In this document: positions 15,311-22,568 of the stretch, one piece after another | How the letters are laid out: each line of letters begins with the position of its first letter | How positions within the stretch are numbered: the stretch's first letter is position 1 | Source of the DNA: CAXBDP01 sp963974465 | GTDB lineage: Bacteria; Bacteroidota; Bacteroidia; Cytophagales; Cyclobacteriaceae | Direction: 5' to 3' (one strand) | Length of the DNA stretch: 64,000 bases | Assembly: GCA_049340005.1 (NCBI GenBank) | Contig: JBMPIY010000007.1 | Position numbers and translations under genes: made by a program | The notes under the pieces: model-generated | What the model was told of the DNA's origin: nothing | The model's database searches: none | Seen by the model: only the letters and a program-made list of their open reading frames with translations

Positions 15311-15490
15311 TCTAAAGGTGTCGAATTCGACAGGTTTAAAATCAGGGTTATGTAGGGTTTCCCAAAGTCCTATAAACTCAACCGTATTTCTGTTCCGCAT
15401 CCTTTTCTTATACGATCTTCGCTTTCTTTGAGCACAACTTGTCAAGGTGAAATTTGTCCGTACTATCAATAGTATAAATTTTCTGTTCAT
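15311..15490 (-). pseudogene. KilA-N domain gene fragment
   Basis: Reading down from 15454, RMRNRNTVEFIGLWETLHNP and DFKPVEFDTFRK match the DNA-binding KilA-N domain of phage-related and virulence-associated proteins. The part before it (LTSCAQRKRRSYKK) looks shortened. The fragment stops where the REP-like block begins. The bases coding for VEFDTF (GTCGAATTCGACACCTTT on the coding strand) also stand at the same junction in copies A and B of the repeat, so a KilA-N gene end was part of the ancestral repeated unit. Confidence 0.6.
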
Positions 15491-15576
15491 ACTAGTCGTT
15501 CTTCTAAAATGCCACAAAACAGTCTTTTATATAAAAAGTAGCAGATTAATTTTGCACTAATTTAAGTTTAAACAAA

Positions 15577-15645
15577 GATAGCAGAAAAGTAACAAACATT
15601 GAGTTTAGCTCTTATCTGCTATTTTTTATATACGTTATTGGCAGC
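15577..15645. repeat. Small hairpin next to aldo-keto reductase 3' end
   Basis: GATAGCAGA (15577-15585) and TCTGCTATT (15615-15623) form a 9-bp stem with one wobble pair, followed by a T-run and then GTTATTGGCAGC. GTTATTGGC resembles the right end of element 3. It may be the remains of a cassette-type element. Confidence 0.4.
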
Positions 15646-15665
15646 TGGACTTTTATTTTGTTCCG

Positions 15666-16634
15666 CTATTTGCCAATCTTGGATTGCAGTTGTTTGGGGT
15701 ATCTATCTCCAATAATTTTTATATTTCCCAAAGACTTATTAATCGTAATTAATTCTCCTTCCGACAATTCAATTTTTGAACCACTGATATTTTCTTTTAA
15801 GCGATGAATTTTTGAAGTACCCGGAATAGGAACAATGAACGGCTTTTGAGCAAGCAACCAAGCTAAAGCAATTTGTGCAGGTGTAGCATTTTTTTCGGTC
15901 GCAATTGAAACCACCAAATCAACTAAACTTTGATTGGCTTCCCTATTCTCTTTATTGAAACGAGGCGACATATTTCTTCCATCTGTTTTGTCAAATTCCG
16001 TATCGGCATTTATCTTTCCCGTAAGAAATCCTTTGCCCAATGGACTGAAAGAAACCAAGCCAATGCCTAATTCTTCCAATGTTGGAATGATTTCATTTTC
16101 AGGCTCACGATAGAACATAGAATATTCACTTTGTACAGCTGCAACAGGATACGTTTTATGTGCTTTTCTGATGGTTTCTGAACTTGCTTCACATAGACCA
16201 AAATATTTGACTTTACCTTCTTGTATTAATCTTTTTACCGTTCCTGCAACTTCTTCAATAGGAACACTTGGATCAACTCTATGCTGATAAAGTAAATCGA
16301 TATAATCAGTTTTTAATTGTTTTAAAGAAGTTTCTACTGAGGCTCTAATACTTTCTGGACTACTATCCAACTCAAAATTCCCACCCTGTTTAAAACCAAA
16401 TTTAGTTGCAATTTTCACTTGGTTTCGAATTGGAGCAAGTGCCTCGCCGACCAATAATTCATTATCGCCATATCGAAGTGCGGTATCGAAAAAGGTGATT
16501 CCCTCATCAAAAGCAGAACGTATTAATTTTATAGATTCTGTTTTTGAAGGCGCGTTGTCAAAACTTAATCCCATACAGCCAAATCCCATTATAGATACTT
16601 CCAATCCGTTGTTTCCTAACTTTCTAGTTTTCAT
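15666..16634 (-). CDS. Aldo/keto reductase
   Basis: The 322-residue protein is a full-length aldo-keto reductase of the AKR13-like group: GFGCMGLSF (residues about 18-26), FFDTALRYGDNE with catalytic Asp and Tyr, TDYIDLLYQHRVDP with the catalytic His, VQSEYSMFYREPE, SPLGKGFLTG, and the C-terminal IPGTSKIHRLKENI for NADPH binding. It should reduce aldehydes or ketones with NADPH. An 18-bp perfect palindrome lies 57 bp upstream, and a variant of it lies before the adjacent Crp-type gene, suggesting control by that regulator. Confidence 0.9.
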   Translation of the reverse strand: MKTRKLGNNGLEVSIMGFGCMGLSFDNAPSKTESIKLIRSAFDEGITFFDTALRYGDNELLVGEALAPIRNQVKIATKFGFKQGGNFELDSSPESIRASVETSLKQLKTDYIDLLYQHRVDPSVPIEEVAGTVKRLIQEGKVKYFGLCEASSETIRKAHKTYPVAAVQSEYSMFYREPENEIIPTLEELGIGLVSFSPLGKGFLTGKINADTEFDKTDGRNMSPRFNKENREANQSLVDLVVSIATEKNATPAQIALAWLLAQKPFIVPIPGTSKIHRLKENISGSKIELSEGELITINKSLGNIKIIGDRYPKQLQSKIGK

Positions 16635-16690
16635 CTTTTATTGTTTTTAATAATTAATGACTCAAAGTTGCGGATTAAAAAAAGCTATTG

Positions 16691-16708
16691 ATTTGCCATA
16701 TGGCAAAT
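16691..16708. promoter_or_regulatory. Perfect palindrome, likely Crp/Fnr-type operator
   Basis: ATTTGCCATATGGCAAAT is an exact 18-bp palindrome between the regulator gene stop and the aldo-keto reductase start. A weaker copy, ATTTGTCATTTGGCAAAA (17317-17334), lies before the regulator gene itself. The form fits a Crp/Fnr dimer site. Confidence 0.72.
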
Positions 16709-16714
16709 AGCAAA

Positions 16715-17284
16715 CTATTTGATGTTTTTTCTTATTCTGCTCAATGAAGATTGTGTAATTCCTAAATAGGAAGCAATAAATGATAATGGAATTCGATTGA
16801 CCAAAGACGGGAAGTTCTCCATAAATTCAAGGTATCTGCTAGAAGCATCTTGGTCTATCAATGGACTTCTTCTTTCCAATTTTACCCTATGTTGTTTGGC
16901 GGTTATCTTTTGAATGATACGCTCCCAGTCTAAAATAGTATCCGATAATTCTTTCCAGTCTCTTTTGGAGAAAACAATAAGTTTGGTATCCTCAATGGCT
17001 TGCAAATATTCTGATGGGATGTAGCTTGAATTGGATTCGAAACCATATAGAATGAGAAGATTTTCAGTAATGAAGTATCGAGTTATTTCATCACCATTAC
17101 TGTTGTAATAATATACTCTTAAAACACCTTCTGTCACAAATCCCACTTGGTTTATCGCTTTGCCCGCCTCCCAAAAGAAATCATCTTTTTTAAGCTCAAT
17201 TTCTTTCCCTTTTTTTATGACCAACTCTATTTGCTGTTGGTTTAAATTGCCAAAACTTAAAATATAATCTATAAATTCTTTCAT
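16715..17284 (-). CDS. Crp/Fnr-family transcriptional regulator
   Basis: The 189-residue protein has an N-terminal cyclic-nucleotide-like beta barrel (residues about 20-115; KDDFFWEAGKAINQVGFVTE, GDEITRYFI) and a C-terminal helix-turn-helix reduced to ASYLGITQSSLSRIRKNI at 171-188. No Fnr-type cysteine cluster is seen, and the cAMP-contact Arg/Glu are not obvious, so the ligand is unknown. Such short regulators are abundant in Bacteroidota and often stand beside an oxidoreductase they control. The sites at 16691 and 17317 fit autoregulation and control of the neighbour. Confidence 0.87.
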   Translation of the reverse strand: MKEFIDYILSFGNLNQQQIELVIKKGKEIELKKDDFFWEAGKAINQVGFVTEGVLRVYYYNSNGDEITRYFITENLLILYGFESNSSYIPSEYLQAIEDTKLIVFSKRDWKELSDTILDWERIIQKITAKQHRVKLERRSPLIDQDASSRYLEFMENFPSLVNRIPLSFIASYLGITQSSLSRIRKNIK

Positions 17285-17316
17285 TCGAGAAATTTACTGG
17301 TGATTGTTTAGATTGG

Positions 17317-17334
17317 ATTTGTCATTTGGCAAAA
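17317..17334. promoter_or_regulatory. Imperfect copy of the Crp/Fnr-type palindrome
   Basis: ATTTGTCATTTGGCAAAA differs from the perfect site at 16691 at only three positions. It lies 33 bp upstream of the regulator start codon (17284), a typical place for autoregulation. Confidence 0.6.
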
Positions 17335-17366
17335 AGTATATTCGGTTCGATTTTTTTCGTCTTGTT

Positions 17367-17497
17367 GCCAACGGCTCTGGCTAAGAAACGTGCGGGTTTT
17401 GGAACACGTATTTGTCAGCCGAGAACCAAGTTTTGTTATGTGTTAATATGTTCATTTTTTCCGTGTCAGTCCGCATGTTTTCTTAGCCTTTGTTAGC
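17367..17497. repeat. Imperfect inverted-repeat element 7 (cassette-type)
   Basis: The best preserved element: GCCAAC (17367-17372) and GTTAGC (17492-17497) at the ends, and inner arms GGCTAAGAAACGTGCGG (17379-17395) with CCGCATGTTTTCTTAGCC (17471-17488), paired except for a short bulge. The core GGGTTTTGGAACACG follows the left arm and GTGTCAGT precedes the right arm. It lies at the 3' side of the VOC gene. Confidence 0.7.
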
Positions 17498-17511
17498 GGG
17501 TCGTTGTTTAT

Positions 17512-17964
17512 TCATTTTTCGTTTAGTTGTTCTGCAAGTCCGATTAGTAGCCCTTCTGTTCCACGAATGTAACAAAGACGATATATGTCTTCATACTGAA
17601 CCACCTCACCAACAAGTTCAGCACCTTGCTTGGTAAGTCTGGATACCAATTCGTCAATATTGTCAACTCTGAACATTATGCGTAGATAACCGAGCGAATT
17701 AACAGGTGCTATTCTATGGTCTGAAATGGTTGCCGGTGTTAGAAATCTTGAAATTTCCAGTCGGCTATGCCCATCAGGTGTAACCATCATTGCAACTTCT
17801 ACAGATTGATTTCCAAGCCCTGTTACTTGTCCGGCCCATTCACCTTCAACCATCCCTCTTCCTTCAAGTTGAAGTCCGATTTCTGTGAAAAAGGAAATGG
17901 CATTGTCTAGGTTTTCTACAACGATACCAACGTTGTTCATTTCAAGTAGTTTACTTTTTGTCAT
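17512..17964 (-). CDS. VOC-family (glyoxalase/bleomycin-resistance fold) protein
   Basis: The 150-residue protein has the paired beta-alpha-beta-beta-beta modules of the vicinal oxygen chelate fold: NNVGIVVENLDNAISFFTEI at the start, SRLEISRFLTP in the middle and IDELVSRLTKQGAELVGEV plus IRGTEGLLIGLAEQL at the end. Such proteins bind a metal and act on very different small molecules, so no reaction can be assigned. It is preceded by the SRPBCC gene with a 15-bp gap, forming a two-gene unit bounded by hairpin elements 7 and 8. Both families are frequent cargo of cassette arrays. Confidence 0.87.
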   Translation of the reverse strand: MTKSKLLEMNNVGIVVENLDNAISFFTEIGLQLEGRGMVEGEWAGQVTGLGNQSVEVAMMVTPDGHSRLEISRFLTPATISDHRIAPVNSLGYLRIMFRVDNIDELVSRLTKQGAELVGEVVQYEDIYRLCYIRGTEGLLIGLAEQLNEK

Positions 17965-17979
17965 CGCTGTTTTATCTTG

Positions 17980-18444
17980 TCATTTTTGTTTTACCTGAGG
18001 AAACTTGTCTTTGATTAAGTTGAGCTCAATCCCAAATTCTAAATATGCTTTTAGTCCGTCCAGCACGGTCGTAAAACCACCTGTATTGTTGTTAATTTCT
18101 TCGATTAAGTCGTCACCTGTTTGGCTAAAGCCATAATTCTTAATAACCACATAAGTTGTCTCGTCTGTTAAAGGTGCAAATTCAAAGTCAACTGTTGTTG
18201 CCGGGTCATCCCATTCAATCGATATTTTTTTGTTCGGTATGATTTCCTTAACCTTCACGTCACTTGAAACATTATACATTTCCCATTCCCAAGTGATTGT
18301 CTTGCCCACCTTGATTTGTCCACTTGATTTTGTAAACCAAAACTTGGTTGTAATGGCTGGGTCGATGAAAGCCTGAAAAACTTCTGATACAGGCTTTCTT
18401 ATCATCATTTGACATTCTACTGTTGGTATTTTTCTTTTTTCCAT
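17980..18444 (-). CDS. SRPBCC / AHSA1-like protein
   Basis: The 154-residue protein has the START-like helix-grip fold of AHSA1 proteins: IRKPVSEVFQAFIDPAITTKFWFTK pattern at residues about 15-39, then ITWEWEMYNV and VKVKEIIPNKKISIEWDDP, and a C-terminal helix (TTVLDGLKAYLEFG). These proteins bind hydrophobic ligands in a deep pocket; members include stress-related and polyketide cyclase-like proteins. It is the first gene of a pair with the VOC protein. No specific ligand can be inferred. Confidence 0.86.
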   Translation of the reverse strand: MEKRKIPTVECQMMIRKPVSEVFQAFIDPAITTKFWFTKSSGQIKVGKTITWEWEMYNVSSDVKVKEIIPNKKISIEWDDPATTVDFEFAPLTDETTYVVIKNYGFSQTGDDLIEEINNNTGGFTTVLDGLKAYLEFGIELNLIKDKFPQVKQK

Positions 18445-18499
18445 ACTGTACTTGTTTTATCTGTCAATTTGGTTCACTTGCTTGTTTCATACAATGCCC

Positions 18500-18576
18500 G
18501 CTAACGTGTTTACATACGAAACTACACTTCGTATATATCTCTAATTCGGAGGTATATGCGAACCAGTTTCGTTAAT
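18500..18576. repeat. Inverted-repeat element 8 (cassette-type, short)
   Basis: GCTAAC (18500-18505) begins and GTTAAT (18571-18576) ends the element. ACGAAACT (18516-18523) and AGTTTCGT (18565-18572) are an exact 8-bp dyad. As with element 6, its right end runs straight into a 5' fragment of the 10808-type gene (repeat copy C). Confidence 0.55.
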
Positions 18577-18693
18577 TTTCCATTTATCTGAAGTGGTATT
18601 TTTATTATTTTTTCATGGTTTACTTATAAACATACGTCAATCAAAAGTTATTTCCAACTAATCCAAACAAATTCAATTTGACCTAAATTGTAT
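18576..18693. repeat. Long repeat, copy C (partial); right edge of the island
   Basis: The segment matches the first ~115-160 bp of copies A and B: a 5' gene fragment with an ATG (rc) at the same place, then AAACATACGTCAATC, AAAGTTATTTCCAACTAATC and TGACCTAAATTGTAT. Similarity stops at 18693, 14 bp before the asparagine synthetase stop codon, and marks the right end of the accessory region. Confidence 0.75.
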
Positions 18694-18706
18694 CCACTAC
18701 GCTTGA

Positions 18707-20578
18707 CTAGAATGGAGTTGGCCATTGACTTGTAGCATTGATATTCTTGTTGAGCCAATAACCTAGAACGGTTAGTAGCCAGATTTTGGCCCATTCTCGA
18801 TCCATTTTGCCATCCATAAATTGCTGATAGATACGTTCTAATTCCAGGGCATTGAAGACCTTATGCTTTTCCAGATGCTGAAATTGTTGTTTTACGAATG
18901 GGGCTAGTGAACCTTTGAGCCAAATAAGCCAAGGGAAGGCAAAACCCATTTTCTTGCGATTGATTATTTCACTGGGCAGCAAATCTGCAAATGAATTTAC
19001 CAATAAGCCTTTGGGAGTTTTAGATCTTTTATACGAGTCGGGAAGTGAAAGTACATATTCCAGCAGATGGTGATCTAAAAATGGAACGCGCACTTCTAAG
19101 GCATGCGCCATACTCATTTGATCAGTGTCGCGCAGAAGGGTGTCATGCAAATAGGTAGTCAGTTCGAGCCTTGAGCAGGTTGATATATACTGATCATTTT
19201 CCCAATTGAGACTTTTGAGTAAAGTGTAATTACTAGGCTCTCTTAAGCCGTCAGAACTTAGGATTTTGGTCACCTCAGTTTCGGTAAATACTTGACGGGA
19301 AACGGCATAAAGAGAAGACTCTAATAAACTCATTTTTGGAAGATTCGCCATTTTCCTTGCGAGATGGTCAGGCAGGATTTTATTTCCAATGGAATTCGAC
19401 CCTAATCGAAATGCTGTCTTATAGAGAGGCTTTTTCAATTTAAGCAATCGATTAAAAATTGGATAGCCTGCAAATAATTCATCCCCTCCCAATCCACTTA
19501 AGGCCATGGTGACACCTGCTTTTTTTACCTCCCGCGAAACTACCCAAGTGTTTGGGCCATCACCACTGGGGTGATCCATATCATCCAAGGCATTGGGCAA
19601 GGAGTCTAAAAAATCTTCAGGCTTGAGAGTGATCTCAGTATGCTCAGTCTTAAATTTTTTGGCAACTAACTGAGCATATTTTGCTTCAGAAAATTCTGAC
19701 TCATCAAAATTAACATTGAAGGTATTGACTTTGCCAGGAGAAATTTTAGACATTAGACCCACCACAAGGCTAGAGTCTATTCCACCGGACAAAAAGGCTC
19801 CAAAAGGAACATCAGAAACCAATCTTTTTTCAACGGCTGCTTCTGTAAGTTTTCTGACATTTGCTTTTACATCCGAAGAAGTAAGCGGGAGCTTAGATTT
19901 TGCTCTTGGCAATTCCCAGTATGGATAGATATTTACTTTGCCCTTTTTATAGGAAAGAATATGCCCAGGGTTAAGCATGGAAACACCCTCCAGAATAGTA
20001 GCAGGAAAATGAACTGATTGATAGATTAGATAATCCTTAATAGCCTGCTTGGAAATCTTTGCCTCAAATAAACCGCTTGCTACAAGGCTGCGAATTTCCG
20101 AGGAAAATGCCAGCGTGTTGGGTGAAAGACTATGATAATAATAAATAGGTTTGATGCCCAAACGGTCTCTAGCAATAAACATTTGCTGTTCTTGGCTATC
20201 GAAAAAAGCAAAAGCAAACATCCCTTCAAGGCGTTTGATAAATTCTTCTCCTTCAGCGATTAGGCCTGCAAGTAAAACTTCCGAATCGGTATTAGAAGTG
20301 AATGGGTATGCAGTTAAGTTTTGCTTTAGCGTTTGGAAATTATAAATCTCTCCATTGAATACTAGCACATAACGTCCATCTGCAGATAGCATTGGCTGAT
20401 TTCCGGACTCCGACAAATCAATTATGGAAAGCCGACGATGACCTAAGGCATAACCATCTTCTGCCCAAACTCCATCCGCATTTGGCCCACGATGAGCCAA
20501 AGCTGTATTCATTTTGGCAACAATTTGCCCAAGGTCAGCTCTAGACTTGTTGTTTATGAGACCGTTAATTCCGCACAT
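18707..20578 (-). CDS. asnB: Asparagine synthetase-type glutamine amidotransferase
   Basis: The 623-residue protein has an N-terminal class II glutaminase domain (catalytic Cys2, RGPNADG at 30-36, NGEIYN at 75-80) and a C-terminal AsnB domain with the ATP-pyrophosphatase loop SGGIDSS at 264-270. The pathway use may not be asparagine: AsnB-like enzymes inside surface polysaccharide loci often amidate sugar acids. Here it is the last gene of that locus and overlaps the upstream glycosyltransferase by 14 bp, so a role in polysaccharide modification is inferred. Full length, no missing catalytic residues. Confidence 0.9.
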   Translation of the reverse strand: MCGINGLINNKSRADLGQIVAKMNTALAHRGPNADGVWAEDGYALGHRRLSIIDLSESGNQPMLSADGRYVLVFNGEIYNFQTLKQNLTAYPFTSNTDSEVLLAGLIAEGEEFIKRLEGMFAFAFFDSQEQQMFIARDRLGIKPIYYYHSLSPNTLAFSSEIRSLVASGLFEAKISKQAIKDYLIYQSVHFPATILEGVSMLNPGHILSYKKGKVNIYPYWELPRAKSKLPLTSSDVKANVRKLTEAAVEKRLVSDVPFGAFLSGGIDSSLVVGLMSKISPGKVNTFNVNFDESEFSEAKYAQLVAKKFKTEHTEITLKPEDFLDSLPNALDDMDHPSGDGPNTWVVSREVKKAGVTMALSGLGGDELFAGYPIFNRLLKLKKPLYKTAFRLGSNSIGNKILPDHLARKMANLPKMSLLESSLYAVSRQVFTETEVTKILSSDGLREPSNYTLLKSLNWENDQYISTCSRLELTTYLHDTLLRDTDQMSMAHALEVRVPFLDHHLLEYVLSLPDSYKRSKTPKGLLVNSFADLLPSEIINRKKMGFAFPWLIWLKGSLAPFVKQQFQHLEKHKVFNALELERIYQQFMDGKMDREWAKIWLLTVLGYWLNKNINATSQWPTPF

Positions 20579-21611
20579 TAGAGCTTTCTTCTATAATTTC
20601 CATTAGTGTATTTGCCCATAGCTCAGGCGTAATTCTCTGTGCAAATTCATGGCTTTTTTTACCCATCTCAATTAATTGATCTTCAGGTAAGTTCATTATT
20701 CTTTGGAGTGTGTTTTTTAAATCATTCTCCTTTCCCCAAGAAAAGGTAAAGCCATTTAAACCTTCTTCCAAAAATACTTCTGCGGAACCTACTTGATCGG
20801 ATAAAACCATGGGAAAACCCGCAGCGGCAAATTCATGCACCACAACACCCCAAGGTTCAAATTTAGAGGGTAATATAAATACACCACCCTCCTTCATAAT
20901 ACTCGGTAAATCCGAAGGTTGAACAAAACCATAGTGCTTTACGCCCTTAATTTCAGGAATTTGATCTCTTAACGGCCCTGTACCTATACAATGTAATTCC
21001 CAATCAGCTGTCTCCAAATTTTTAAATGCTTGCAATAACTCCAATATTCCCTTTTCAGGCGCATAGCGACCAGCAAATATTAAGCGTTTTGAGTGGGTTT
21101 TGTTTTTCTCAAAAATAGAATTATATCTAGTGAGTTCACAGCAATATGCTCCTAATTTAATATTGGTTTCTTGAAATCCTACTTTCAGGCCAAATAACTT
21201 TTGCCTCAATCCTGGAACCCAAAGACCATCAATAATTGGTTTGAAAATCACTTTAAAAAGCATTGCGAATATTTTCTGCTTTAATCCTCCAAACCAAGCG
21301 TTATCAACACCTAAAACTACAGGCCCATTAAATAGATAAGACGAGTATAGATATTTAGTATTTCTCCATGATGTTAGGAATATAGCTCTAGGCTCTAATT
21401 GAATAATTTTCCTTCTTAATTCAGTTATAGAAAATTTTGATAAATCGTATAGAATAACATTATTGTAATTTCTGTAATTGAAAGGAGCATCTGTATTAAG
21501 CGGAAAATGAAATAGATGAATTTTAAAAAATTTGTTTGAGCCAAACAATTCTATATTCTCTAAAAAATAAGGTGCTGGCTCTTGGTAAAGAACAATTAAA
21601 TTGGAATACAT
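20565..21611 (-). CDS. Glycosyltransferase, GT4-like
   Basis: The 348-residue GT-B fold enzyme has GRYAPEKGILELLQAF (start of the C-terminal Rossmann domain), CIGTGPLRDQI and the donor-binding stretch PSKFEPWGVVVHEFAAAGFP, whose E-x7-E arrangement (EPWGVVVHE) is typical of GT4 retaining enzymes. It probably adds one sugar in the surface polysaccharide. Overlap with asnB suggests coupling. Its start codon lies only 15 bp from the start of the divergent GNAT gene. Confidence 0.87.
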   Translation of the reverse strand: MYSNLIVLYQEPAPYFLENIELFGSNKFFKIHLFHFPLNTDAPFNYRNYNNVILYDLSKFSITELRRKIIQLEPRAIFLTSWRNTKYLYSSYLFNGPVVLGVDNAWFGGLKQKIFAMLFKVIFKPIIDGLWVPGLRQKLFGLKVGFQETNIKLGAYCCELTRYNSIFEKNKTHSKRLIFAGRYAPEKGILELLQAFKNLETADWELHCIGTGPLRDQIPEIKGVKHYGFVQPSDLPSIMKEGGVFILPSKFEPWGVVVHEFAAAGFPMVLSDQVGSAEVFLEEGLNGFTFSWGKENDLKNTLQRIMNLPEDQLIEMGKKSHEFAQRITPELWANTLMEIIEESSNVRN

Positions 21612-21626
21612 TTACTAATATTGTTT

Positions 21627-22568
21627 ATGCTTATTACTCAATACGAACCATGGATGAAGGAGCAAGTCTTTGACTTATTCCTAAAACAATACCCTGAGCA
21701 AATAAATACATTTCCTAGATTCTTTGAAAATTTGTACGAAAGTCAAATTTATAAGAATGACTCTATTAGGGTGGTAGCATTGATTGATAAGACAGTTATA
21801 GGCTTTCAGAGTTTTTTCAAATGGCCCTATTTTTACAAAGGAAAAGAATTTAATTCATTTCAATCTGGTAATTCAATTGTAAGTCCTGATCATAGAGGGA
21901 AAGGGATATTTCAGAAATTGTTAAGTCATATTTATGAAATAGCATCAAATCAGAATGTAGATTTTCTAATTGGCTTCCCTGTGAGCTTGTCTCTGCCTAG
22001 TTTTAAAAAAAATGGTTGGACACATCTATTTGATTTACAATGGCACATGAAATTAATTCATCCATTACCATTACTCAAAAAGCAAGATTTTCGAAATAAG
22101 AATATCTCAAAAGTAATACCGCATGGGATTGAAAATAATCTATCACCTGAATCATTTTCATTATCAAATAGAATTGATTGGTTGAGCTGGAAGGCTTCAC
22201 TTAGTCCTAGCACAAAATTTTATTATGAAGCTCCCAATGGAACCTTGTTTCAACTAAAAATAAATAGGAGACTTTACTACTTTAATGAAGTAATTATTGG
22301 AGACATACGTCTTAAAGATTTATCCAAAATTAATGAGGACATGAAATCCTTAGTGAATATAGTAAGAAAGGAAATGAACTGTAATTTTTTGAGCTTTGCT
22401 CACAATGAAAGAAGCAGTTTAAATAACAATTTGGATCTAAAGTCTATGGGTTTCAAAAAGATTAATAAGCAAATTCATTTTATAGTAAAGCCAATATCAA
22501 ATTCAATTGATGAGATAATGGATGCGGGTAATTGGCAAATATTTCGTGGTGATTTAGATACTTGGTAA
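21627..22568 (+). CDS. GNAT-family N-acyltransferase
   Basis: The 313-residue protein carries an acetyltransferase domain in residues 1-125; SIVSPDHRGKGIFQKLLSHI is the acetyl-CoA-binding motif A (R-G-x-G at the pyrophosphate turn). The remaining ~190 residues are typical of the longer GNAT proteins in polysaccharide loci. ATG at 21627 is preferred to a TTG six bases earlier. The gene runs directly (0 bp gap) into the polysaccharide deacetylase, so acylation and deacetylation of the same glycan are plausible. The acceptor is unknown. Confidence 0.8.
   Translation: MLITQYEPWMKEQVFDLFLKQYPEQINTFPRFFENLYESQIYKNDSIRVVALIDKTVIGFQSFFKWPYFYKGKEFNSFQSGNSIVSPDHRGKGIFQKLLSHIYEIASNQNVDFLIGFPVSLSLPSFKKNGWTHLFDLQWHMKLIHPLPLLKKQDFRNKNISKVIPHGIENNLSPESFSLSNRIDWLSWKASLSPSTKFYYEAPNGTLFQLKINRRLYYFNEVIIGDIRLKDLSKINEDMKSLVNIVRKEMNCNFLSFAHNERSSLNNNLDLKSMGFKKINKQIHFIVKPISNSIDEIMDAGNWQIFRGDLDTW

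Larger units (their letters stand above)
14719..15330. repeat. Long repeat, copy B, with two tandem ~195-bp units
   Basis: It has the same order as copy A: 5' fragment of the 10808-type gene (its ATG region is altered), upstream sequence, then two tandem units (about 14933-15130 and 15134-15330). Each unit has a DUF4442 3'-end copy, the tail GGTTTCCTAATCAG and the REP-like block. It fills most of the 1065-bp gap 14601-15665. The rest of that gap holds the KilA-N fragment and a small hairpin. Confidence 0.8.

Noticed and set aside
14933..15330. Possible CRISPR-like array
   Set aside because: Only two tandem units of about 195 bp, made of gene-end copies and REP-like palindromes; no short regular repeats with unique spacers and no cas genes.
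7955..18576. Calling the hairpin elements true integron attC sites
   Set aside because: Several end motifs depart from the RYYYAAC/GTTRRRY consensus and no integrase gene is in the window; kept as cassette-type elements only.
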